DNA of 64,000 nucleotides from Altererythrobacter sp. (GCA_016793865.1 JAEULJ010000001.1:186001-250000), one strand, 5' to 3'. Counted from the stretch's first letter, positions 25,206-34,336 are shown. The notes: generated from the sequence alone by a model not told the origin. Numbers and translations are program-made.

Positions 25206-26654
25206 ATGGCCGACGAACGCCTCCTCGACGACGATCTGACGGCCACGCCGGACGCGGAGGAATCCGGCCGCCCCGACGACCGCATCGACGACGAACGGCA
25301 CGACGAGGACAACATCCTCAAGCCCGAATTCGTCCGCCGCGTCACCGACGCGCTGGCGGCCGGCGATACCGATGCCGCCTACGACCTGGTCGAGCCGCTG
25401 CATCCCGCCGACGTCGCCGACCTGTTCGAACTGCTCGACCGCGAGGATCGCGCCCGGCTGGCCTCCGCGATCACCGACCTGATGAGCGGCGACGTGATCG
25501 CCGAGCTCAACGATCACGTCCGCGAAGACATGATCGAGGCGCTGCCCGCCGCCGCGGTGGCGGAGATCGCGGGCGAGCTGGACACCGACGATGCGGTCCA
25601 GCTCATCGAGGATCTGGACGAGGAGGACCGGCGCGCGGTCCTCGCCGAGCTGGAACCGGAGGACCGCGCAGCGATCGAGAGCGCGCTCGCCTATCCGGAG
25701 GAAACCGCCGGGCGCCTGATGAGCCGCGATTTCGTGGCCGTGCCCGAGCATCTCACCGTCGGCGACCTGATCGATTACCTGCGCGACCGTTCCGACCTGC
25801 CGGGCGAATTCTTCGAGGTGTTCGTGGTGGACGAACGCCATCACCCGGTCGGCACCTGCCTGCTTTCCTGGGTTCTCACCACGCCCCGCGCCATTGCGCT
25901 GGGCGATGTGATGAAGCGCGACCAGACGCTGATCCCCGCCACCCTCGACCAGGAGGAGGTGGGCAATATGTTCCAGAAATACGCCCTCATCTCCGCCGCG
26001 GTCGTGGACGAAAGCGGGCGGCTGGTCGGCCAGCTCACGGTGGACGATGTGGTCCACATCATCGCCGAGGAAGCGGGCGAGGACGTGCTGCTGCTGAGCG
26101 GCGCGGGCGATGGCGACATCAACGAGCCGATCCGCGAAGCCTATTCCGCCCGCGTGCGCTGGCTGGTGGCCAACATGCTCACCGCCTCGGTCGCGAGCTT
26201 TGTCATCTCGCGGTTCGAAGGGGTGATCGCGCAGATGGTGGCGCTGGCGGTGCTGATGCCGATCGTGGCGGGGATCGGCGGCAACGCCGGCACGCAGACG
26301 CTGGCGGTGACGGTCCGCGCGCTCGCCACCAACCAGCTTTCCAGCGCCAACACCTGGCGCGCGATGCGGCGCGAGATCAAGATCGCGGCTCTCAACGGCG
26401 GCACGGTGGCGATCATCATCGGCACGGTGGTGGCGCTGATCTTCGCCAACCCGCTGCTGGGCGGGGTGATCGCGGCGGCCATGATGACCAATGTGCTGGT
26501 CGCGGGAATCGCGGGCGTGCTGGTGCCGCTGACGCTGGACCGGCTGCGGGTGGACCCGGCCATCTCGTCCTCCATCTTCGTGACCATGACCACCGATTCG
26601 ATCGGCTTCCTCGCCTTCCTCGGCTTCGCGGTGCTCAGCGGGCTGGTGGGGTGA
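25206..26654 (+). CDS. mgtE: MgtE family magnesium transporter
   Basis: A 482-residue protein with an acidic N-terminal tail, the MgtE N superhelical domain (LHPADVADLFELL, PYPEETAGRLM-type end), a CBS pair and five C-terminal membrane helices that form the dimeric Mg2+ channel. The pore segments include MPIVAGIGGNAGTQTL and VTMTTDSIGFLAFLGFA. Cytosolic domains gate the channel by sensing Mg2+. It is divergent from the cyclophilin gene and stands alone. No magnesium riboswitch is visible in its 91-base upstream gap. Confidence 0.95.
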   Translation: MADERLLDDDLTATPDAEESGRPDDRIDDERHDEDNILKPEFVRRVTDALAAGDTDAAYDLVEPLHPADVADLFELLDREDRARLASAITDLMSGDVIAELNDHVREDMIEALPAAAVAEIAGELDTDDAVQLIEDLDEEDRRAVLAELEPEDRAAIESALAYPEETAGRLMSRDFVAVPEHLTVGDLIDYLRDRSDLPGEFFEVFVVDERHHPVGTCLLSWVLTTPRAIALGDVMKRDQTLIPATLDQEEVGNMFQKYALISAAVVDESGRLVGQLTVDDVVHIIAEEAGEDVLLLSGAGDGDINEPIREAYSARVRWLVANMLTASVASFVISRFEGVIAQMVALAVLMPIVAGIGGNAGTQTLAVTVRALATNQLSSANTWRAMRREIKIAALNGGTVAIIIGTVVALIFANPLLGGVIAAAMMTNVLVAGIAGVLVPLTLDRLRVDPAISSSIFVTMTTDSIGFLAFLGFAVLSGLVG

Positions 26655-26931
26655 TTCGCGCCCGGCCCTGACCCGGCCGTTCAGCTTTCCCGCCAGTTTC
26701 CTGCGAGACATGGACCACCTGTTACACGGTTCAGGGAAAGAAAAACCGGCCCGCGCACCGCCTCCTTCGCAAGCGAACGACATGGCAGAAGAGGATGTGT
26801 TTTCCGGCATGGAAAACCATTCTGGCACATTCTGCCGGGTGTAGGAAAGCCAAATGCACGGGAGGGGTGGAAAGGTTCCTCGCCACGCCGGAGAGGATTG
26901 TCTGGCGCCGTGGAGGCCCTATCTCGGCTCC

Positions 26932-27324
26932 ATGCCGCTCAACCTCACCAAAATCGCCTTCGGGGCCAAATCCTACGCCGATCTGGAGAGCTGGTACGCG
27001 AACCGCCGCCAGCCGCAGGTCAACACCCGCTACCGCCCGACGCGGTGGGAGGAATGCATCGGCGGCTCGCTCTACTGGATTCACGAGCATAACATCGTGG
27101 CGCGCAGCACCATCACCGGCTTCACGCAGCAGGACAACGGCCGCTGGTTCATCGAGCTGGAGCCGGCGCTGGTCCCCGTGCGCCCCCTCCCAAAGCGCGC
27201 CCACCAGGGCTGGCGCTACCTGACCGACGCCAAGGCCCCGCGCGATCTGGCCGAAGGCGAGGAGGTGGGCGACATCATCCCCGGCAAGGTCGCCACCAAG
27301 CTCCAGCGACTGGGGCTGATCTGA
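26932..27324 (+). CDS. DUF1489 family protein
   Basis: A 130-residue protein from ATG 26932 (MPLNLTKIAF), with YRPTRWEECIGGSLYWI and LPKRAHQGWRYL near the middle and GDIIPGKVATKLQRLGLI at the end. This is a DUF1489 protein, a small alphaproteobacterial family without a known function; its last segment is always similar. Its stop overlaps the next ATG by one base, so the two genes are co-translated. The 277-base gap upstream is somewhat AT-richer and holds no gene I can support. Confidence 0.85.
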   Translation: MPLNLTKIAFGAKSYADLESWYANRRQPQVNTRYRPTRWEECIGGSLYWIHEHNIVARSTITGFTQQDNGRWFIELEPALVPVRPLPKRAHQGWRYLTDAKAPRDLAEGEEVGDIIPGKVATKLQRLGLI

Positions 27325-28181
27325 TGCCGGAAACGCAAATGCCCGCCCTGTTCATCGGCCACGGCAGCCCGATGAACACGCTCGAACGAAACGCCTATAC
27401 CGATCAATGGCGGCGCATCGGCGGCGAATTGCCGCGGCCCCGCGCGATCCTGTGCGTGTCGGCGCATTGGTACTTCGGCGCCACGGCGGTGACAGCCATG
27501 CCGCGCCCGCGCACGATCCACGATTTCTACGGTTTCCCGGAGGAGCTGTTCGCCTTCGACTACCCCGCCCCCGGCCTGCCCGAGCTGGCGGACGAGATCG
27601 CCGAGGTGGTCAAGCCGCACTGGGTGGGCGCCGATCGCGACCAGTGGGGGCTGGACCACGGCACCTGGAGCGTGCTGGCGCATCTGTTCCCCGAGGCCGA
27701 TGTTCCGGTCGTCCAGCTCTCGATCAACGCGCTGCGGCCGCTGGACTATCATGTGGAGCTTGGCGCGGCGCTGGCGGGGCTGCGCAAGCGGGGCGTGCTG
27801 ATCCTTGGCAGCGGCAATGTCGTCCACAATCTGCGCCTGCTGAACTGGAACCATCGCGACCACGGCGAGCCCTGGGCCCGCCGCTTCGACGAGGCGGCCC
27901 GAGCGCAACTGGCCGAGGCGCCGGAAGACGTGCTCAGGCTGGCGGAGCATCCCGACTATGCCAAGGCGGTGCCCACGCCCGACCATTTCATCCCGCTGCT
28001 CTACCTCGCCGGGCTTGCGGCGGCGGACGGGACGAAGCCGGACATGCTCATCGAAGGCTACGCGATGGGCTCGCTGTCGATGACCAGCTATGGCCTGTGT
28101 ACCGGTCTTGAAGGGCGCGAGGTGAGCGGCCCGGCGGCGGCCGTGCCCGCGGATATTCCGCCGGACCAGACCAACATCTAG
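27324..28181 (+). CDS. ygiD: Extradiol ring-cleavage dioxygenase, DODA/YgiD type
   Basis: A 285-residue class III extradiol dioxygenase. Metal ligands are the His in FIGHGSPMN, the His in VSAHWYF and the later GSGNVVHNL; the acid/base region DHGTWSVLAHLFPEADVPV is intact. The E. coli homologue opens L-DOPA; the natural substrate is uncertain. Translationally coupled to the DUF1489 gene through TGATG. Confidence 0.9.
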   Translation: MPETQMPALFIGHGSPMNTLERNAYTDQWRRIGGELPRPRAILCVSAHWYFGATAVTAMPRPRTIHDFYGFPEELFAFDYPAPGLPELADEIAEVVKPHWVGADRDQWGLDHGTWSVLAHLFPEADVPVVQLSINALRPLDYHVELGAALAGLRKRGVLILGSGNVVHNLRLLNWNHRDHGEPWARRFDEAARAQLAEAPEDVLRLAEHPDYAKAVPTPDHFIPLLYLAGLAAADGTKPDMLIEGYAMGSLSMTSYGLCTGLEGREVSGPAAAVPADIPPDQTNI

Positions 28182-28219
28182 GAATTCGGAAGGGGCGTCA
28201 CCGGAGCCCGACCGGGCCA

Positions 28220-28630
28220 TCACAGATGCCGCGTCTCCTGTGGCGGGTGCTGCCAGTTGTCTTTCAGTCCGTCCACGATGCGAAGCGGCGCGGCGATCAA
28301 ATCCTCCACCGGCAGGTCGTCCAGCGCCGCCACCTGGACCGTCACAAACGGCGCGCCCATGCCGCGAACATGCGCGTAGCTGTGCGTCGCGATGCCGCAA
28401 CTCTGGCAGAAATAGTGACATCCCTCGCCCCACTCCCCCGATCTGGCATATTCGCCCAGCTTCCCTTCGCCGGTCAGGATGCGAAAATCGTCCGGTTCGA
28501 CGCGGACCTTCCACATCCGCTGTTTCCGGCAGAATGTGCAGTTGCACTTGCCGGTGCCCTCGGCGATGTCGAAATCGGCCGCGAAGGTGATCGCCTTGCA
28601 GTGGCAGCTGCCGTGGTAGGTCGTCTTCAT
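28220..28630 (-). CDS. GFA family (CENP-V/Mss4-like) zinc protein
   Basis: A 136-residue GFA-domain protein with zinc cysteines in GSCHCKAITF, KCNCTFCRK and YFCQSCG. Family members include glutathione-dependent formaldehyde-activating enzyme, but most are of unknown role; no formaldehyde genes are adjacent. It lies 13 bases behind nudC and may be read from the same transcript. Confidence 0.88.
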   Translation of the reverse strand: MKTTYHGSCHCKAITFAADFDIAEGTGKCNCTFCRKQRMWKVRVEPDDFRILTGEGKLGEYARSGEWGEGCHYFCQSCGIATHSYAHVRGMGAPFVTVQVAALDDLPVEDLIAAPLRIVDGLKDNWQHPPQETRHL

Positions 28631-28643
28631 CTCGCTCTCCCGG

Positions 28644-29510
28644 TCATCGCGCCAGCCACCAGCGCAAGAGATGCGTCGCGATGGCCTGGTCCAGCGGCTT
28701 CAGGAAGCGCGCGCCTTCCTCACCCGCCATCGCAGCCGCCACCTCGGCGCGGGTGAACCAGGCTATCTCGGCCATTTCGGTGGTGTCCATCGTCACCGCG
28801 TCGTCGTCCGCCCAGGCGTGGCAGCCGATCATCAGCTGGCTGGGGAAGGGCCAGGGCTGGCTGGCGACATAGGTCACGTCGCGGACCCGTACGCCGCTTT
28901 CCTCCAGCACCTCGCGCGCCACGCCTTCCTCGATGCTCTCGCCCGGCTCCACGAAGCCGGCCAGCGCGGAGAACCGCCCCTCCGGCCAGCCGAGCCCGCG
29001 CCCGAGCATGAGCCTGCCATCGCCATGTTCGACCAGCGTGATCGCAACCGGATCGGTGCGCGGGAAGTGCTGCGCGCCGCATCGTTCGCAATTGCGCTGC
29101 CAGCCGCCCTTCGCGAGCGCGGTCCCGCATCCGCAACTGGCGCAGAAGCGGTGCCGCGCGTGCCAGTCGACCAGGCTGCGCGCCGCGCCATAGAGCGCGA
29201 GATCGCCGGGGCTGAGCGCGGCCATCGCCGCCCACAGCGCAGGATTGGCCATGCGCGGGGCATTGTCGCCGCACTCCGGCACGGCGGCGAAGCAGGGCTT
29301 GCCGTCGTCGAGGCCGAGGAACACCAGTTCAGCCTCGGGCGGGGCATCGGCGAGGCTGCCCCAGGCGAGCGCGCCGCTCTCGTCCATCCCCGGCAGGAGC
29401 CCGTCCAGCGCCAGCAGCCGTGCGCGCCAGCCCATCTGCGCCGCCAGCGCATCGCGATCGGCGCGGATGTGGTCGGCGCGATCGAGACGGCAGCCGGTGA
29501 ATGCGAGCAT
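28644..29510 (-). CDS. nudC: NAD+ diphosphatase (NADH pyrophosphatase), also NAD-decapping type
   Basis: A 288-residue Nudix hydrolase. A zinc ribbon (HRFCASCGCGT ... NCERCGAQHFPR) is followed by the Nudix box GFVEPGESIEEGVAREVLEESG and the family tag SQPWPFPSQLM that marks NADH specificity. It splits NAD(H) to NMN(H) and AMP and in E. coli removes NAD caps from RNA. Starts at 29510, just past the upstream hydrolase stop. Confidence 0.94.
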   Translation of the reverse strand: MLAFTGCRLDRADHIRADRDALAAQMGWRARLLALDGLLPGMDESGALAWGSLADAPPEAELVFLGLDDGKPCFAAVPECGDNAPRMANPALWAAMAALSPGDLALYGAARSLVDWHARHRFCASCGCGTALAKGGWQRNCERCGAQHFPRTDPVAITLVEHGDGRLMLGRGLGWPEGRFSALAGFVEPGESIEEGVAREVLEESGVRVRDVTYVASQPWPFPSQLMIGCHAWADDDAVTMDTTEMAEIAWFTRAEVAAAMAGEEGARFLKPLDQAIATHLLRWWLAR

Positions 29511-29515
29511 GACCG

Positions 29516-30841
29516 CTAAGCCGCGGCTTTCCTGGCCGAAATCATCGCGGCCACATCCTTCAGCACCGCCGCCGGGAAGGCGCTGTGCACCGGCCAGGCC
29601 TCGGACGGCATATATTGCGTCATCAGATTCCCGCGCAGCCCGCTGTTGACGTTCGCGAAGGCGACCGTTCCGGCCGCGCCGCCCCAGCCGTAGTTGCCGT
29701 CGCTCGATCGTCCACCCGCGCCGAAGCCGCTGCCCGCGGCGAAGGTGCCATCGGTGCTCACCCCGGCCGGCAGGAGATTGGAGGTGCCGACCCGCACCGC
29801 CCGCTCGCTCATCACGCGCCGCCCGTCGAGCGCGCCCAGCCCGGCGAGCATCGCCAGGAAACGGTCGAAATCGCGCGGCGAGCTGACCAGCCCCGCCCCG
29901 CCGAAGGGGAAGGCGGGCTCGTCGAGATAGATCGAGGCGCGCGCCGGGTCGATCGGCACCGGAGCGCCGTTGACGATGCCGTAGTTGGTGGTGAGACGGC
30001 CCACCTCGCTCTCGGGCACACGGAACCAGGTGCTGCTCATCCGGCAGGGCTCGAAGATGCGTTCGTGGAGGAAATGGTCGAAGGGCTGCTTGCCGGCCAC
30101 CTCGATCACCCGGCCCAGCAGGTCGAGCGAGACCGAATAGCTCCAGCGCGTGCCGGGCTGGTAGACCAGGGGCGCCTTGGCCAGCCGGTCGGCGAATGCG
30201 GCGAGCCCCTTCACCGGCAATGCCGGCCCGAAACCGGGAAGCTGGATGCGGCTGACCTGGCCGGGGATCAGGCCCTGATCCTCGTAGAGCTTCTTGATGG
30301 GCCCTTTCTGGACGATGTTGTAGCCCAGTCCCGCGGTATGCGTGAGCAGGTGCCTGACGGTGATCGGCCGTTCCGCCGGCACCAGATCGGTGAGCGAGCC
30401 ATCGGGTGTCTTCTGCACCATCATGCGGGAAAAGGCGGGCAGCAGTTCGGCGATGGGCTGGTCGAGCCCGAGCTTGCCCTCGTCGATCAGGATCATCGCC
30501 GCCATGCCGGTGACCGGCTTGGTCATGGAATAGATGCGATAAAGGCTGTCCGGCCCCGCCATCGCCGCCTGTCCGATGGTCAGCGGCCCGCGAGCGATGG
30601 TAACCGCGTCCTTCTGCCCCCAACCGAGCGTGGCGACCATGTTGGCCACCTTGCGCTGGGCGACATAGTCCTCGACCATCGCGGTGACGGTTGGCCAGGC
30701 GGCCGCGCCATCGCCACCGGCCGGTTTGGCGAGCGCGGCGAAGGGCGATCCGGCAAACAGCGCGCCCCCGCCCAGGAGCGCGCCGGAGCGCAGCAGCGCG
30801 CGGCGGTCGAGAGCGATGTTGTCGAAATTGCGGTGAGCCAT
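29516..30841 (-). CDS. Serine hydrolase, beta-lactamase/class C-esterase family, Tat-type signal
   Basis: A 441-residue exported hydrolase. The N-terminus has DRRALLRSGALLGGGALF, a twin-arginine-like signal. The nucleophile motif SMTK (in YRIYSMTKPVTGMA) is typical of the beta-lactamase/DD-peptidase superfamily; the following Tyr motif reads WSYSVSLDLLG, which fits esterases and transesterases (EstB/LovD-like) better than true AmpC. Actual beta-lactam hydrolysis is unlikely to be its role. GGGAGGA is eight bases before the ATG. nudC follows after five bases. Confidence 0.85.
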   Translation of the reverse strand: MAHRNFDNIALDRRALLRSGALLGGGALFAGSPFAALAKPAGGDGAAAWPTVTAMVEDYVAQRKVANMVATLGWGQKDAVTIARGPLTIGQAAMAGPDSLYRIYSMTKPVTGMAAMILIDEGKLGLDQPIAELLPAFSRMMVQKTPDGSLTDLVPAERPITVRHLLTHTAGLGYNIVQKGPIKKLYEDQGLIPGQVSRIQLPGFGPALPVKGLAAFADRLAKAPLVYQPGTRWSYSVSLDLLGRVIEVAGKQPFDHFLHERIFEPCRMSSTWFRVPESEVGRLTTNYGIVNGAPVPIDPARASIYLDEPAFPFGGAGLVSSPRDFDRFLAMLAGLGALDGRRVMSERAVRVGTSNLLPAGVSTDGTFAAGSGFGAGGRSSDGNYGWGGAAGTVAFANVNSGLRGNLMTQYMPSEAWPVHSAFPAAVLKDVAAMISARKAAA

Positions 30842-30956
30842 GCGGGTATCCTCCCCAGTGTTCGCGCCTGCGAATGCCGGCGGTGTTGTGAACGGTGGAT
30901 TGCAGAATGCAACCCGGACATTGCAGCTCGCCGACATCCACCCTATCTCAAGGTGC

Positions 30957-31181
30957 ATGGGCAATATCCTCGCATTCCTCCTCGGTCTGGTTTCGCTGGT
31001 GATCGTGATCCCGGCCACCATCCCCTTCCTGGGCTGGGCCAACTGGTTCGCGCTGCCTCTGATCGTGCTGGGCGTGATCGTCGGCCAGCTTTCCTCCACC
31101 AGCAAGGCGGGGCGCAATTTCTGCCTTATCGTCCTGGTGGTCGCGGCCATCAGGCTGAGCCTGGGCGGCGGGATCTTCTAG
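30957..31181 (+). CDS. Small two-helix membrane protein (74 aa)
   Basis: The 74-residue product is almost entirely membrane-embedded: one helix around ILAFLLGLVSLVIVIPA, a loop GWANWFALPL leading to a second helix, and a third short hydrophobic stretch CLIVLVVAAIRLSL. No motif is recognised. The ATG at 30957 has AAGG close by; longer in-frame starts overlap the promoter of the divergent hydrolase. Its last four bases overlap the end of convergent mutY. Confidence 0.65.
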   Translation: MGNILAFLLGLVSLVIVIPATIPFLGWANWFALPLIVLGVIVGQLSSTSKAGRNFCLIVLVVAAIRLSLGGGIF

Positions 31182-32176
31182 GCCAGCGCCAGCCGCGCCG
31201 CCTTGGCGAACAGGGTCGGCAGCCCCGCTTCGCCGATCCTATCGATCGGCCACCATTCGCCCTCGCCCAAAGGCTCCCTCCGGCGCGCCACCGACAGCTC
31301 GATGTCGAAGTGCGTGAAGCCGTGGCGCACGAGCCCGAGCGCTTGTGCCACAGGAGCGGCCGAGCCATCCGCGCGCGCGCTCCAGCCATCGTCCGGCAGG
31401 GCACGCATCCCGCCCAGCATCCCACGCCCCTCGCGCCGCACCAGCCAGACCGCACCTTCGCGCTCGATCCACCACGCGGTGCCCCGGCGCATCGGCTTCG
31501 GCTTTCTGGCCGCCTTGACCGGGAAGCGGGCCGGATCGCCATCGGCCCGGCCAAGGCAGACCGCCGATAGCGGGCACAGCAGGCAGCGCGGATCGCGCGC
31601 GGTGCAGACCGTCGCGCCCAGGTCCATCATCGCCTGGGCGAAATCGCCGGCGCGTGCCTCGGGTGTGATGTCGCCTGCCCTTGCGCGGATCGCCTTGCGC
31701 CCGCCCGGCAGGGGCTCCGCAATCGCGAACAGCCGCGCGACCACACGCTCGACATTGGCGTCCACCACCACCGCGCGCCGCGCGAATGCGATCGCGGCGA
31801 CCGCCGCGGCGGTGTAGGCGCCCAGTCCCGGCAAGGCGCGAAGTTCCTCCTCTGTGTCGGGAAAGCCGCCCAATTCGGCGACAGCGCGCGCCGCCTTCAC
31901 CAGATTGCGCGCCCGCGAGTAGTATCCCAGCCCCGCCCATGCCGCCATGACGTCGGCCTCGGGCGTGGCGGCCAGCGCCTCCACCGTCGGCCAGCGCGCC
32001 GTGAAGGCCGCGAAATAGGGCTTCACCGCCGCCACCGTGGTCTGTTGCAGCATCACCTCGCTCAGCCACACGCGGTAGGGGTCCGGCTCCCGCCCTCCCG
32101 GCGGCATGCGCCACGGCAGATCGCGGGCGTGCCGATCATACCAGTCGAGAAGCAGGGCCGGGACGCTGGCGGACAT
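31178..32176 (-). CDS. mutY: A/G-specific adenine DNA glycosylase
   Basis: MutY removes adenine mispaired with 8-oxoguanine. The 332-residue protein has the helix-hairpin-helix LPGLGAYTAAAVAAIAF, the catalytic Asp in VVVDANVERV, the 4Fe-4S ligands in CTARDPRCLLCPLSAVC, and a C-terminal Nudix-like recognition domain. The catalytic Glu lies in LSEVMLQQTTV. It is divergent from dciA, a common arrangement in relatives. Confidence 0.96.
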   Translation of the reverse strand: MSASVPALLLDWYDRHARDLPWRMPPGGREPDPYRVWLSEVMLQQTTVAAVKPYFAAFTARWPTVEALAATPEADVMAAWAGLGYYSRARNLVKAARAVAELGGFPDTEEELRALPGLGAYTAAAVAAIAFARRAVVVDANVERVVARLFAIAEPLPGGRKAIRARAGDITPEARAGDFAQAMMDLGATVCTARDPRCLLCPLSAVCLGRADGDPARFPVKAARKPKPMRRGTAWWIEREGAVWLVRREGRGMLGGMRALPDDGWSARADGSAAPVAQALGLVRHGFTHFDIELSVARRREPLGEGEWWPIDRIGEAGLPTLFAKAARLALA

Positions 32177-32205
32177 TGCCGTGCTATGGCATGGGCACGG
32201 CCCAC

Positions 32206-32739
32206 ATGAAACGCGACAAGACCAGGCCGGGCGGGAAGGCGATCCCCAGTCTCTACCGCCGCCCGCGAGGCGGGGTGGCCCGGCCGATCGCGGAGTTGAT
32301 GCCGCAGATCGGGCGCACCGCCTTTCGCCGCTTCGGCTTCGTCCAGTCCTCCGTCGTCACCCGCTGGCCCGAGATCGTGGGCGCGGCCCACGCGCGCGTC
32401 TGCGCGCCGGAGGCCATCCGCTTTCCACCAGGCGAAAAGTCCGACGGCATACTGGAACTGGTGGTCGCGCCGGCCCATGCGCCGCTGATCCAGCACGTGA
32501 TCCCGGAGATAATGGAGCGGGTGAACCGCTTCTTCGGCTATCGCGCGGTCGCACGGGTCAAGCTGCGGCAAGGCGCGGTTACGCCTCCCGCAGGCACCGG
32601 CCCCGCCAAGCCGCCGCCGTCGCTCAAGCCGATTCCGATGGAGCTTGGCGCGGGCCTGCGCGATATCGGCGATCCGGAACTGCGCGCGGTGCTCGAATCG
32701 CTGGCCCGTGGTCTGGGGGAGGACGGAAACCAGCCATGA
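32206..32739 (+). CDS. dciA: DUF721 protein, probable DnaB-helicase loader DciA
   Basis: A 177-residue protein. The DUF721 region (AFRRFGFVQSSVVTRWPEIVGAAHA ... GILELVVAPAHAPLIQHVIPEIMERVNRFFGY) belongs to DciA, the ancestral replicative-helicase operator. After it comes a proline-rich, probably disordered tail. ATG 32206 is chosen because upstream codons overlap the mutY start. The stop overlaps the next gene as ATGA. Confidence 0.85.
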   Translation: MKRDKTRPGGKAIPSLYRRPRGGVARPIAELMPQIGRTAFRRFGFVQSSVVTRWPEIVGAAHARVCAPEAIRFPPGEKSDGILELVVAPAHAPLIQHVIPEIMERVNRFFGYRAVARVKLRQGAVTPPAGTGPAKPPPSLKPIPMELGAGLRDIGDPELRAVLESLARGLGEDGNQP

Positions 32740-33458
32740 CCAAGCCGCCGCGCCTTGCCGCCCTGCTGGGCGCCGCCACCCTCGCCTCGCTTGCGGCGGG
32801 CAGCACCGCGGGGACCACCGGCACGCGATCCGCTGCGACCAGCCCGAGCGGGAATTGGGGCACCACCGTGGAGGCGCGCGACAATGGCCATGTGATCGGT
32901 AACCCGGATGCCGCCAGCAGGCTGGTTGAATATATGAGCTACACCTGCTCGACCTGCGCCGAATTCGCGCGGACGGGCGAGTCCGCGATCAAGCTGTTGG
33001 TGGTGCCGCGCGGCAAGGTGAGCTTCGAGATCCGCCATATGCTGCGCGATCCCATCGATCTTACCGCCACGCTGCTGACACACTGCGGCGGACCGGCGAA
33101 GTTCCTCGGCAATCACGACGCGGTCATGGCGCGCCACGGCGAGTGGATGGAGCGTGCCCGCGCCGCATCCCAAGCGCAGCGCACCCGCTGGACCTTCGGC
33201 GCCAACGCCGCTCGCCGGCGCGCCATCGCCAGCGACCTGGGGTTCTACGCCATCATGGAGGAGCGCGGCTTCAACCGCCCCCAGATCGACCGCTGCCTGA
33301 CCGACGAGGCGAAGGCAGGGTCGCTGGCGGAGACATCGCAGCGCGACGTGGCGGCGCTGCAACTGCCCGGCACGCCGAGCTTCGTGCTCGACGGGCGGCT
33401 GCTCCAGGGAGTCCACAACTGGGATAGCCTCAGGCCGGTGATCGAAAGGTTGGACTGA
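32736..33458 (+). CDS. Exported DsbA-like thioredoxin-fold protein with CSTC motif
   Basis: A 240-residue protein with an N-terminal signal-like helix (LAALLGAATLASLAAGS) and a DsbA-type thioredoxin fold. The redox pair is CSTC in YMSYTCSTCAEF; the cis-proline loop is LPGTPSFVLDG. It is translationally coupled to dciA by ATGA. Proteins of this branch introduce or isomerise disulfides or serve c-type cytochrome assembly in the periplasm. A closely similar gene follows. Confidence 0.85.
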   Translation: MTKPPRLAALLGAATLASLAAGSTAGTTGTRSAATSPSGNWGTTVEARDNGHVIGNPDAASRLVEYMSYTCSTCAEFARTGESAIKLLVVPRGKVSFEIRHMLRDPIDLTATLLTHCGGPAKFLGNHDAVMARHGEWMERARAASQAQRTRWTFGANAARRRAIASDLGFYAIMEERGFNRPQIDRCLTDEAKAGSLAETSQRDVAALQLPGTPSFVLDGRLLQGVHNWDSLRPVIERLD

Positions 33459-33513
33459 CGAGGCGTGCCCGCTAGGGTCCGCAGCCGGCGGCTGCGCTGT
33501 TCAAAACGCCTCG
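33459..33513. other. Nested hairpin between the two DsbA-like genes
   Basis: CGAGGCGT (33459-33466) pairs with ACGCCTCG (33506-33513). Between them GCAGCC (33481-33486) pairs with GGCTGC (33490-33495). The structure begins at the stop of the first DsbA-like gene. No T-run follows; it may slow transcription or protect the upstream mRNA end. Confidence 0.45.
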
Positions 33514-33580
33514 ACCGTGCTTTTCCCGGCCGACGCATCGCATTACCCCCTCTTCCATCCGATCCGAGGATTTTCGTATC

Positions 33581-34336
33581 ATGACCTTCCCGCCCCGTTC
33601 CTTCGCTCTTGCCCTGGCCGCCCCTCTGGCGCTGGCGCTGACAGCCTGTGGCAAGGAAGCTGCGGATCCGGCGGCTGCCGCATCCGCCCCGCTCCCCACG
33701 GTCGCGGCCCCGGCGGGCACGAGCTGGCGCGACACCGTGGCCGAGACCGAGGCCGGCGGCCACCTGGTTGGCAATCCCAACGCGCCGATCAAGCTGATCG
33801 AATACGGATCGCTGTCCTGCCCAGCCTGCGCCGCCTTCGCGCGCGACGGGATGGAGCCGCTGATGGCCAAATACGTCGAAAGCGGGCGGGTCAGCTTCGA
33901 GCTGCGAAACTTCGCAGTTCATGGGGGGGTCGATCTGGTGCTGGCCCGCCTCGCGCGTTGCAGCACGAAGGAAGCGGTGATTCCGCTTTCGGATCAGATC
34001 TGGCACAACCTCCCCGAGGTGATGGGGCCGCTCCAGTCCAACCAGGCCGGGGTCGATCGGGCGCTCAACCTCCCGATGGCGCAGCGCTTCAACGCGCTGG
34101 CGCAGGTCGGCGGGCTCTACGATTTCTTCGCCAGCAGGGGCATCAGCGCGGATCAGGCCCGATCCTGCCTCGCCGATATTCCCAGCCTGGAGAAGCTGGC
34201 GGCCGAGACCGACCGCTATACCAAGCAGGACGAGGTGACCGGCACGCCGACCTTCATGCTCAACGGGCGCAAGCTCGACGGCGTGAACGGCTGGGCCGCG
34301 CTCGAGCCCATCCTCCAGCGCGCCGGCGCCCGGTAA
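33581..34336 (+). CDS. DsbA-like lipoprotein with CPAC motif
   Basis: A 251-residue protein. The signal peptide ends in a lipobox-like LALTACGKE, so it is probably membrane-tethered through a lipid. The thioredoxin fold holds CPAC in YGSLSCPACAAF and a cis-proline loop GTPTFMLNG. It is similar in layout to the preceding gene, with GNPxAxxxLxEYxSxxCxxC in both, so the two are likely paralogues. Placement before smc is typical of sphingomonads. Confidence 0.87.
   Translation: MTFPPRSFALALAAPLALALTACGKEAADPAAAASAPLPTVAAPAGTSWRDTVAETEAGGHLVGNPNAPIKLIEYGSLSCPACAAFARDGMEPLMAKYVESGRVSFELRNFAVHGGVDLVLARLARCSTKEAVIPLSDQIWHNLPEVMGPLQSNQAGVDRALNLPMAQRFNALAQVGGLYDFFASRGISADQARSCLADIPSLEKLAAETDRYTKQDEVTGTPTFMLNGRKLDGVNGWAALEPILQRAGAR

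Noticed and set aside
24513..26828. 771-codon open frame on the minus strand across mgtE
   Set aside because: It is antisense to mgtE and then runs out of frame through the cyclophilin gene; composition is shadow-like (Asp/His/Arg-rich) and no motif is present.
26830..26845. TGGCACATTCTGCC, resembling a sigma-54 -24/-12 promoter
   Set aside because: The spacing between GG and GC is one base short of the required distance, and no enhancer-type gene lies downstream.
26786..26848. 20-codon frame starting MAEEDVFSGMENHS upstream of the DUF1489 gene
   Set aside because: No ribosome-binding sequence, very short, and no coupling to a neighbour.
29585..31570. 661-codon open frame on the plus strand
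   Set aside because: It is antisense to the serine hydrolase and mutY, both of which have clear family motifs.
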